Of a stretch of 14,543 nucleotides of DNA, positions 8,055-14,398 are shown piece after piece. Within the stretch, counting starts at the first letter, position 1, and the number at the start of each line of letters is the position of its first letter. The notes under the pieces are model-generated. The model was not told where the DNA came from. It did not search any database and worked only from the letters and a program-made list of their open reading frames with translations. Source of the DNA: Bacteroidales bacterium (GTDB lineage Bacteria; Bacteroidota; Bacteroidia; Bacteroidales; Dysgonomonadaceae); NCBI GenBank assembly GCA_012798745.1, contig JAAZMQ010000293.1:1-14543 (forward strand). Direction: 5' to 3'. A program made the position numbers and the translations under genes.

Positions 8055-8086
8055 CACTGTCAGCAGAGAATTTTAATATTTTTCCC

Positions 8087-8740
8087 ATGAAACGCTTCCC
8101 GATAATTTTTTTACTGTTTATGGTAATTTGTGCAGTGCATGGCCAAACCAATACCATAACTTTGTCCCATTATCTGTTTTCGGAATTTCAAGAGGGTAAA
8201 GTATTCATGAAGAACGGAACTGAAGTGAAAACGCTATTAAATTATAATGCGCTTACTGAGGAAGTGGTTTTTGATGACAACGGCAATATATTAGCCATAG
8301 GGAAAGCTGTTATTCCTCAGATAGATACTGTTTTTATTGGTGATAAAAAGTTTATTTATAAAGACGGTAAATTTTTAGAAGTACTCCATGATTCCTCTTA
8401 CAAATTTTTTTCACAACATAAATGCAGAGTCATTCCTCCCGGAAAACCCGCAGCTTATGGCGGAACTTCGGAAACATCGGCTATCGACAGTTATTCTTCG
8501 CTAATTTCTGATGGAAGAGTTTATAATCTTAAACTCCCCGATGATTTTAAGGTGAAACCTTATACGGTGTATTGGATTGAAAAGGAGGGGAAATTAAAAA
8601 GTTTTCTCTCGCTTGGACAATTAAAATCATTTTACAAGAAAAAGAAAAAACTGTATGAGGAATACATGAAAAATCATAAAGTAGATTTTGAAGATCAGAA
8701 AAGTATAGTCGATTTGGTAAACTATATGGAAACGCATTGA
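8087..8740 (+). CDS. Secreted protein of unknown function (Bacteroidetes)
   Basis: The 217-residue product starts with a clean Sec signal peptide, MKRFPIIFLLFMVICAVHG, with cleavage likely just before QTN. There is no lipobox cysteine, so it is expected in the periplasm or outside the cell. The mature part opens with a beta-rich segment (EGKVFMKNGTEVKTLLNYN, then EEVVFDDNGN and IDTVFIGDKKFIYKDGKF) and ends with a lysine-rich helical segment (KSFYKKKKKLYEEYMKNHK). It contains one cysteine after the signal peptide and no catalytic motif that I know. I recall similar uncharacterised proteins in Bacteroidales but cannot name a family. The frame extends upstream to ATG 8009, but that would bury the signal peptide 26 residues inside the protein and place the promoter within the coding region. 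The fucosidase gene follows after 28 bp, so the two are probably cotranscribed. Confidence 0.8.
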   Translation: MKRFPIIFLLFMVICAVHGQTNTITLSHYLFSEFQEGKVFMKNGTEVKTLLNYNALTEEVVFDDNGNILAIGKAVIPQIDTVFIGDKKFIYKDGKFLEVLHDSSYKFFSQHKCRVIPPGKPAAYGGTSETSAIDSYSSLISDGRVYNLKLPDDFKVKPYTVYWIEKEGKLKSFLSLGQLKSFYKKKKKLYEEYMKNHKVDFEDQKSIVDLVNYMETH

Positions 8741-8768
8741 TGGTATAATTTTTTTAAATAATATTTCG

Positions 8769-10076
8769 ATGAAACATTTTATTCGTTATGTCCTGGTTTT
8801 GTCATTCGTTGTCACGAGTGTATCGGCACAACCGGGATATGTTCCGACAAAAGAGAATCTGCAAAATCGGGAAGAATTTCAAAACATGAAATTCGGCGTA
8901 TTTATCCACTGGGGAATTTATAGTATGATGGCCAACGGCGAGTGGATCATGAATAACAGAAACATTCATTATAAAGAATACGCCAAACTTGCCGAAGGTT
9001 TTTATCCTTCAAAATTCGATGCCGCCAACTGGGTGTCGGATGTAAAAGCTGCAGGAGCCAGGTATATCTGCATCACTTCCCGTCATCACGATGGTTTTTC
9101 GATGTTTGCAACCAAACAGTCTCCCTTTAATATCGTGGATGCCACGCCTTTTAAACGAGATGTTATCAAGGAGCTTGCCGATGAATGTCATAAACAGGGC
9201 ATCAAATTGCATTTTTATTATTCGTTGCTCGATTGGTCACGCACCGATTATTATCCGTTAGGAAGAACCGGCCGTGGAGTGGGGCGTACCGAACACGGCA
9301 GTTGGGATACTTATCACCAATTCATGTTGAATCAATTGACAGAATTGCTCACTAACTATGGTGAGATAGGTGCAATTTGGTTTGACGGACTATGGGATCA
9401 AGACCAGAATCCGGATTTTGACTGGCGATTACCGGAGATTTATGCTCATATTCACCAACTTCAGCCAGGGTGTCTAATTATTAACAACCACCATCTGACA
9501 CCCATTGAAGGCGAAGATGTACAAACTTTCGAAAAAGACCTCCCGGGTCACAATACCACCGGCTTTGCCAATGAGCAGACTGTTGGGACTCTTCCGTTCG
9601 AAACCTGTGAAACCATGAATAATTCGTGGGGATATAATATTACCGATTTAAATTACAAGTCGGAAAAAGAGCTGATTCATTATTTGGTAAAAACAGCCGG
9701 ATACAATGCAAATTTATTATTGAATGTAGGTCCGCGACCAAACGGTGAATTCCCTGATATTGCTGTTGAGCGCTATAGAGCAATAGGAAACTGGTTGAAA
9801 CAATATGGGGAAACCATTTACGGTACACGTGGTGGGATAGTGACCCCTCGTCATTGGGGTGTTACTACCCAAAAAGGCAACACGCTATATGTGCATATAT
9901 TGAATCTTGAAGACAATGCTTTATATTTGCCATTAAACGGAAGAAAAGTAAAATCGGCAAAGGTATTCATTGATAAAAAACCGGTGAAATTTACATCTGT
10001 ATCCGATGGTGTAGTCTTGTCGTTAGATAAAATTCCGGACGAAACGGATTTTGTAATAGAAATGGAGTTAAAATAA
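8769..10076 (+). CDS. Secreted alpha-L-fucosidase, glycoside hydrolase family 29
   Basis: This 435-residue GH29 enzyme would release terminal alpha-L-fucose from glycans such as mucin or plant and algal polysaccharides by a retaining mechanism. A signal peptide (MKHFIRYVLVLSFVVTSVSA, cleavage before QPG) without a lipobox cysteine points to a periplasmic or secreted location. The (beta/alpha)8 domain shows the family marks: KFGVFIHWGIYS at 41-52, SRHHDGFSMF at 104-113, and IWFDGLWD at 203-210 with Asp206 as the nucleophile. The acid/base cannot be fixed by eye; Glu248, Glu250 and Glu278 (in ETCETMNNSWGY) are candidates. A short C-terminal beta-sandwich (about 350-435) completes the protein, and there are no extra binding modules. 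It is the second gene of a two-gene unit. No SusC/SusD, sulfatase or sugar transporter is present in the window. Confidence 0.95.
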   Translation: MKHFIRYVLVLSFVVTSVSAQPGYVPTKENLQNREEFQNMKFGVFIHWGIYSMMANGEWIMNNRNIHYKEYAKLAEGFYPSKFDAANWVSDVKAAGARYICITSRHHDGFSMFATKQSPFNIVDATPFKRDVIKELADECHKQGIKLHFYYSLLDWSRTDYYPLGRTGRGVGRTEHGSWDTYHQFMLNQLTELLTNYGEIGAIWFDGLWDQDQNPDFDWRLPEIYAHIHQLQPGCLIINNHHLTPIEGEDVQTFEKDLPGHNTTGFANEQTVGTLPFETCETMNNSWGYNITDLNYKSEKELIHYLVKTAGYNANLLLNVGPRPNGEFPDIAVERYRAIGNWLKQYGETIYGTRGGIVTPRHWGVTTQKGNTLYVHILNLEDNALYLPLNGRKVKSAKVFIDKKPVKFTSVSDGVVLSLDKIPDETDFVIEMELK

Positions 10077-10109
10077 AGTTAGAGGTCTGTTATTACAAAA
10101 TACAAATAA

Positions 10110-10145
10110 AAAGAGGGTGTATCACAATGTGATTTCACCCTCTTT
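10110..10145. terminator. Intrinsic terminator between the converging fucosidase and DUF4834 genes
   Basis: AAAGAGGGTG (10110-10119) pairs with CACCCTCTTT (10136-10145), with an inner stem ATCAC/GTGAT around an AAT loop. On the minus strand the stem runs into CTCTTTTTATTTG, a good T tract, so it fits best as the terminator of the minus-strand unit. On the plus strand the tail is only TTTGTGTTTG, still adequate for the fucosidase transcript. Confidence 0.8.
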
Positions 10146-10190
10146 GTGTTTGCACTCCTACCGGAGAATAATTTCAAGTATTCAATCGTC

Positions 10191-10221
10191 AGGGGCTTAT
10201 TTTTATTTTGAGACAGCCCCT
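10191..10221. repeat. Inverted repeat AGGGGCT...AGCCCCT with a GGGGCTGTCTCAAAA-like arm
   Basis: AGGGGCT (10191-10197) and AGCCCCT (10215-10221) are exact inverted repeats around a 17-nt AT-rich loop. On the minus strand the right arm reads GGGGCTGTCTCAAAA. Neither strand has a proper T tract after the stem, so it is a poor terminator. It could be a second, weak RNA hairpin below the DUF4834 gene or a remnant of an insertion sequence end. Confidence 0.4.
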
Positions 10222-10230
10222 TTGAAAAAA

Positions 10231-10476
10231 TTATTTTTCCTTGACCTCTTCAAATTCCACGTCTTCAATATTGCTTGATTCAAATTTTTTTTTCTGATAC
10301 GAAATAATTCGATCTTCTTGCGATTGAATTTTATTTTGACTTTGCTGCTGTTGACGTTTTTGCCGATCTGTCTTGTTTTCCGAAGCCCATCTTTTTCCTA
10401 TCAAAAGATTAAATGCGAATTTAATCAGAAAATAAAAGACAAAAAAAGAAAGAAAAAATCTCAGAATAGCTCCCAT
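10231..10476 (-). CDS. Small DUF4834-like membrane protein
   Basis: The 81-residue product has one N-terminal hydrophobic segment (about residues 4-26, ILRFFLSFFVFYFLIKFAF) followed by a basic, Gln-rich linker (KRQQQQSQNK) and an acidic end (IEDVEFEEVKEK). This arrangement, ending in a (D/E)-(V/Y)-(D/E)-F-E-E-(V/I)-K type tail, is that of the small Bacteroidetes family DUF4834, whose role is unknown. It is probably a single-pass inner-membrane protein with a cytoplasmic tail. It lies 130 bp downstream of the DUF1015 gene on the same strand and has its own possible -7 element. It ends just before a weak inverted repeat and a hairpin terminator. Confidence 0.78.
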   Translation of the reverse strand: MGAILRFFLSFFVFYFLIKFAFNLLIGKRWASENKTDRQKRQQQQSQNKIQSQEDRIISYQKKKFESSNIEDVEFEEVKEK

Positions 10477-10505
10477 TTTTTACTTTGAGTATAATGTTTA
10501 TCGTG

Positions 10506-10513
10506 TAAAGATA
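10506..10513 (-). promoter_or_regulatory. Possible -7 element for the DUF4834 gene
   Basis: The minus strand reads TATCTTTA, 7 of 8 against TAnnTTTG and the same octamer as in the promoter at 8047. It lies about 30 bp before the start codon. No clear TTTG is found at -33. Confidence 0.35.
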
Positions 10514-10606
10514 CGATAAGAGAGGGATTAAAGAAAGCTATTTCGATTATTTAACGGTATACTTTGCGGAACAGATAAAGTTATTTCTCTTCCGAGAAAA
10601 AAATAT

Positions 10607-11851
10607 TCAATCCAGTTTATGAATTACCAGCCCCGAACGCAGTTTAGGCTCAAACCAAGTGGTTTTGGGTGGCATGATATTTCCGCTATCTGCAATTTCC
10701 ATCAATTGCTTCATAGAAACCGGATACAGTGCAATAGCCAATGCCATTTCGCCACTATCTACCCGTTTTTTTAGTTCGTTAAGTCCGCGTATACCGCCAA
10801 CAAATTCGATACGCTTATCGGAACGCAAATCTTTAATTCCCAGGATCTCATCGAGTATATATTTTGATGTAGTCGATACATCCAATTGATCCACCGGATC
10901 TTCATCATGCAAGATGTGCGGTTTGGCTGTGAGACTGTACGATTTACCATCTAAATAAATAGAAAAATTGTGTAAATGTTTCGGCTTTTGAATTTCCGAA
11001 CCGGTAGGTTCAATATTGAAATTCGCTTCCAGTTTTTTTAGAAACTCTTCCGGTGTCAAACCATTTAAATCTTTTACAAGACGATTGTAATCGATAATAT
11101 TAAGTTGACCGGCAGGGAAACAAACCGCCATGAAATAGTTATATTCTTCATCCCCCTTGTGATGAGGATTATTTTTTGCTTTTTCGGCCCCTACTAAAGC
11201 AGCTGCTGCAGAACGATGATGGCCATCGGCAATGTACATGCAAGGTATAGTGTCAAAAATACCTGTAATATTTTCGATATCTTCTCTGTCTGGAATCAGC
11301 CAGAAACGATGTCTGATGCCATCTTCTGATACAAAGTCATATTCAGGTTCTTTATTAGAAGTAATACGTTTCACGATCGCTTCTAATTTCGGATTGTCGG
11401 GGTAAGCAAAAAATACCGGCTCCATGTTTGCATTGGTTATCCGCACATGTTTCATCCGATCTTCTTCTTTATCGCGGCGGGTCAGTTCGTGTTTTTTGAT
11501 TTTCCCTGTCAGATAATCTTCAACAGATGCAGCTACTACAAGCCCATACTGGGTTTTCCCATTCATTGTTTGAGCGTACACATAATACATTTCGATCGGA
11601 TCTTCTACCAACCACCCCTTTTCCTGAAATTTACTAAAATTTTCGGCTGCTTTTTCATACACCTGTGGATCGTGTTCATCTGTTCCACGAGGAAAATCAA
11701 TTTCAGGTTTAATAATGCGATAAAGCGATTTTTCGTTTCCTTCCGCTTCCCGGCGGGCTTCTTCTGAGTTAAGTACATCATACGGTCGAGACGCCACTTC
11801 CTTTACCAATGATTTTGGAGGGCGCAATCCTTTAAAAGGTTTTACTTTCAT
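10607..11851 (-). CDS. DUF1015 family protein with ParB/SerK-like DGHHR motif
   Basis: The 414-residue cytoplasmic protein matches the DUF1015 family along its length: the N-terminal PFKGLRPPK and SRPYDVLNSEEAR (5-33), KHELTRRDKEEDRMKH (120-135), YIADGHHRSAAAA (206-218), and a C-terminal MPPKTTWFEPKLRSGL (393-408). The family has no assigned function that I can state with certainty. The DGHHR box recalls the GEHR/DGHHR motif of the ParB/Srx fold, which includes the free serine kinase SerK. A nucleotide-dependent kinase-like activity is therefore a reasonable guess but unproven. In other Bacteroidales I recall this gene beside serC and serA, but neither is here. A perfect -7 element lies about 35 bp upstream. 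The start codon at 11849-11851 gives the typical MKVKPFKGLRP N-terminus. Confidence 0.88.
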   Translation of the reverse strand: MKVKPFKGLRPPKSLVKEVASRPYDVLNSEEARREAEGNEKSLYRIIKPEIDFPRGTDEHDPQVYEKAAENFSKFQEKGWLVEDPIEMYYVYAQTMNGKTQYGLVVAASVEDYLTGKIKKHELTRRDKEEDRMKHVRITNANMEPVFFAYPDNPKLEAIVKRITSNKEPEYDFVSEDGIRHRFWLIPDREDIENITGIFDTIPCMYIADGHHRSAAAALVGAEKAKNNPHHKGDEEYNYFMAVCFPAGQLNIIDYNRLVKDLNGLTPEEFLKKLEANFNIEPTGSEIQKPKHLHNFSIYLDGKSYSLTAKPHILHDEDPVDQLDVSTTSKYILDEILGIKDLRSDKRIEFVGGIRGLNELKKRVDSGEMALAIALYPVSMKQLMEIADSGNIMPPKTTWFEPKLRSGLVIHKLD

Positions 11852-11885
11852 TTTAATAGGTTTGCTTCACGATTATATTTTGGCG

Positions 11886-11893
11886 CAAAGTTA
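11886..11893 (-). promoter_or_regulatory. -7 promoter element for the DUF1015 gene
   Basis: The minus strand reads TAACTTTG, a full match to TAnnTTTG, ending about 35 bp before the ATG. No clear -33 TTTG lies at the usual distance. Confidence 0.5.
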
Positions 11894-11944
11894 ATATTTT
11901 TGTTTTATATAAAGATAGAGTAGGGTGGTTTTGAAAAAAGTTGC

Positions 11945-11952
11945 TACATTTG
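11945..11952 (+). promoter_or_regulatory. -7 promoter element for the DMP19-like gene
   Basis: TACATTTG is a full match to TAnnTTTG and ends 27 bp before the ATG at 11980. A TTTG at 11930-11933 is only 11 bp away and too close to act as a -33 element, so the call rests on the -7 match and its position. Confidence 0.45.
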
Positions 11953-11979
11953 TAAAAAAATGATGAAAACTCATTCGGT

Positions 11980-12480
11980 ATGATACAACTTCCTGAAGAT
12001 AAATTAGTTGCTGCTTATACCCGGGGAATTGACGAATTTCTGAAATTACTTACCGATGCTTATCTCGATTTTGTCGATAATGATCTTAGTGCGGAAAATA
12101 TGGATAAACTCACCGGTTATCAACATGCCTTACTAGCTTATTGGTTTTTTCGTGAGGAGGTGAATCAGGGAGGTTTCGTGCAGTTGATCCAAAACGGTTA
12201 TGGCGGATATATTTTCGATAATCCTACGGCAAAGGCACTTAAACACTTTGGTGCACGTGATTCAGCTAAGATTATTTATAAGGCAGCAGAAATTTATCGT
12301 GCTCATCAAGAGGAGTTGGAACGCGAAACCACTGATGAAGAATTTATGGCGATGTATGTTGATTTTGAAGAATTTGATGATTTGGAAGAAAAATATTTTT
12401 TGATTGAAGAAGAGGAAACAGCACGTATAGTCCAATTTGTGAAGGAACATATAGAGGATTTTGTTGATTCAATTATTTAA
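11980..12480 (+). CDS. DMP19/DUF4375-like acidic protein
   Basis: This 166-residue cytoplasmic protein is mostly helical and contains the core signature of the DMP19 (DUF4375) family: a helix with LAYWFFREEVNQGGFVQLIQN (about 52-72) followed by GYGGYIFDNPTAKALKHFGA. A hand count gives roughly 36 Asp/Glu against about 15 Lys/Arg, with the acidic residues concentrated in the last 65 residues (for example DFEEFDDLEEK and FLIEEEET). The Neisseria namesake DMP19 is described as a DNA mimic that binds a repressor. Whether this relative mimics DNA is only inference, because many family members have no known role. It has its own -7 element and is followed 74 bp later by the fatty acid kinase gene on the same strand. 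Confidence 0.75.
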   Translation: MIQLPEDKLVAAYTRGIDEFLKLLTDAYLDFVDNDLSAENMDKLTGYQHALLAYWFFREEVNQGGFVQLIQNGYGGYIFDNPTAKALKHFGARDSAKIIYKAAEIYRAHQEELERETTDEEFMAMYVDFEEFDDLEEKYFLIEEEETARIVQFVKEHIEDFVDSII

Positions 12481-12510
12481 AATTACCTGAAAATAATGCA
12501 TGGCATCATT

Positions 12511-12542
12511 TTTGAGGACACATTAACCGACATTTAAATTTA
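12511..12542 (+). promoter_or_regulatory. Possible promoter for the fatty acid kinase gene
   Basis: TTTG (12511-12514), a 20-bp spacer and TAAATTTA (12535-12542, 7 of 8 against TAnnTTTG) give correct Bacteroidetes spacing. The predicted start would be only about 6 nt from the ATG at 12555, so the transcript would be nearly leaderless. This lowers confidence. Confidence 0.33.
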
Positions 12543-12554
12543 CTTATTCTAATC

Positions 12555-14372
12555 ATGGCCACCGAAATAAACGTAAACGAGATTAATGAACGGATAGAAA
12601 ATATCCACAGGTATCTGAACAAGCATAAGGAATATTTAAACAGTTTGAATGTTTTTCCTGTTCCCGACGGAGATACCGGTTTAAACATGGTACTGACCAT
12701 TCAAGGTGCAATGGCCAACATGAAGAGCTTCGAAAACCAATCCATGCTGCCCGGTGAATACCTGAAAAATTTTGCCGAACAAATGCTTTTGAATAGCAGA
12801 GGGTGTTCGGGTGTCATTTTGTCTTTGTTTATGCAAGGTTTTGCTGAAATTGTTGCGAATGACGATTTTTCGAAAGAGAATATCTATAAAGCCATTGAAA
12901 ACGGTTATTGCAATGCTTATGAGGGAACGGAAAATCCGCGCGAAGGTACAATGCTCACCCTGATGAGGGCACTAAAAGACAAATATGCCGAGTTGATGGA
13001 AGAAGATGATGACCCCCTTGTTATTATAGGCAAAACAATTCCATATCTGAAAGAAGTATTGGATAAAACTCCCGAAATGCTTCCCGTGCTTAAACAAGCC
13101 GGCGTTATCGATTCCGGTGGTGCCGGTTTTGTCATTTTTATTCAGGGAGTATGCCGAGAGTTTCAGCACAATGGCTTTGGAACAAATGGTTTACCGGTTC
13201 CTGCTTTACTGAAAATAGGGGAAGCGACTCGAAAATATATTGAAGGGGGGTTATCCAAATTTAAAAATACACCTTTTGCACACCTTGTATTAAATATCGA
13301 TTTTTCGAAAATTCAGAACAGTCGATTGCGGGAAATTTTTCAAAATATAAGAAAAGCAGTCAATAACTTATCTGTTAATAATCATGGTAGCAACAAAAAA
13401 AGGCTTCAAGAAAAAATCATCACCGAACTTGAAGAAATAGATAATCTTTGGAATCCCGAAATCAAACAAAAATATTGTACCGAATTTATTTTGGAAACCG
13501 ATACCATTACCTCTAAAGAACAACTACAGAAAATGATTGCTCCTTTTGGAGACAGCCTCATTGTTGTTCAGGCCGGCAATAAATTTAAAGTTCATATTCA
13601 CACCAATAAACCCGATGGTGTTTTTGATGCTGTTGAAAAATATGGTGATTTGATTTTTACAAAAGTGGATGATATGAAAAAACAGCATCGCAATTTTATC
13701 AGTGATGAGTCGATTGATTATCGGAAAGATAAAAGTATATTTTGTATTGTATCGGGAAAAGGATTTGCAGAAATACTTCAGAAATTAGGCGCCGACGATA
13801 TTTTGTGTTATGGGAAAAATAAACCGTCCGTAGATCAATTGGTTAAGGGATTAGACAATTTGAAAGCCAAAAATATTATTGTTGCTGCCGATGATAGCGA
13901 TATTCTCATGGCGTTGAAATATGCTGTTTCGCTCTGCAAGTCGAATGTTTTTATTGTTGAATCGGATAATCCCATTGATCTCATCGGTATGATGATGGGC
14001 ATTTCGAAGGATTATGACATCATGACCATGTTCGAGGAAGCAATGAAAAGCATTCATACCATTCCCTACTGTGGTATTGCACGTGCAAGTCGTAAAGTAG
14101 TTACCGATGATGGGATGCCGGTAAAGAAAAAAGATTTTTTTGCAGTTTACAAAAAGAAAATCATTCTTTCTAACAGCAATATGGAAGAGCTTATCGTCGA
14201 TGCAATTCATCAATTGGCGAATGACTGCAGTCTGATTACTTTGTACAAAGGGTTGCCTTCACGTAAGGAGAACGGTTTGGCCGATCGGCTAAAAGAGCAG
14301 TTCTCCGATATTGATTTTGAAGAATATTATGGCGGCCAGTACAACTACAATTATTATATAACCTTTGAATAA
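12555..14372 (+). CDS. fakA: FakA-type fatty acid kinase (DAK2 domain; YloV family)
   Basis: FakA phosphorylates fatty acids bound to a DegV/FakB partner, giving acyl-phosphate for phospholipid synthesis. The N-terminal DAK2 kinase domain (about 1-200) shows NVFPVPDGDTGLNM with the metal-binding aspartates at 38 and 40, SRGCSGVILS at 81-90, REGTMLT, TPEMLPVLKQAGVIDSGGAGF at 172-192. The middle domain has the hallmark YCTEF (307-311) and HIHTNKP (347-353), whose Cys308 and His347-x-His349 resemble the metal site described in FakA. The C-terminal domain ends in the typical YGGQYNYNYYITFE. At 605 residues it is longer than S. aureus FakA (548, from memory). The extra length lies mainly between the kinase domain and YCTEF (about 225-300). 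A DegV-like frame follows at once, as expected for the partner, but it seems truncated. The protein lacks a signal peptide and is cytoplasmic. Confidence 0.9.
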   Translation: MATEINVNEINERIENIHRYLNKHKEYLNSLNVFPVPDGDTGLNMVLTIQGAMANMKSFENQSMLPGEYLKNFAEQMLLNSRGCSGVILSLFMQGFAEIVANDDFSKENIYKAIENGYCNAYEGTENPREGTMLTLMRALKDKYAELMEEDDDPLVIIGKTIPYLKEVLDKTPEMLPVLKQAGVIDSGGAGFVIFIQGVCREFQHNGFGTNGLPVPALLKIGEATRKYIEGGLSKFKNTPFAHLVLNIDFSKIQNSRLREIFQNIRKAVNNLSVNNHGSNKKRLQEKIITELEEIDNLWNPEIKQKYCTEFILETDTITSKEQLQKMIAPFGDSLIVVQAGNKFKVHIHTNKPDGVFDAVEKYGDLIFTKVDDMKKQHRNFISDESIDYRKDKSIFCIVSGKGFAEILQKLGADDILCYGKNKPSVDQLVKGLDNLKAKNIIVAADDSDILMALKYAVSLCKSNVFIVESDNPIDLIGMMMGISKDYDIMTMFEEAMKSIHTIPYCGIARASRKVVTDDGMPVKKKDFFAVYKKKIILSNSNMEELIVDAIHQLANDCSLITLYKGLPSRKENGLADRLKEQFSDIDFEEYYGGQYNYNYYITFE

Positions 14373-14398
14373 AAATAAAAGCATATGAAAAAGAAAAT

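Larger units (their letters stand above)
7823..8086. other. Divergent intergenic region (264 bp), the largest non-coding stretch of the window
   Basis: This AT-rich spacer separates the minus-strand acyl ligase cassette from the plus-strand secreted-protein/fucosidase pair. It carries a minus-directed -7 element (7953-7960) and a plus-directed promoter (8024-8054). An open frame from ATG 8009 runs into the downstream gene, but its first 26 codons cover the plus promoter and are read here as non-coding. The ligase leader of about 120 nt shows no riboswitch fold that I recognise. Confidence 0.6.

Noticed and set aside
8009..8086. N-terminal extension of the secreted protein from ATG 8009
   Set aside because: It overlaps a well-spaced promoter and precedes an intact signal peptide at residue 27, so it is treated as untranslated.
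13851..14213. Minus-strand open frame of 120 codons inside fakA
   Set aside because: It is antisense to a conserved domain, rich in His, Asn and Phe as expected from reverse reading, and has no start context.
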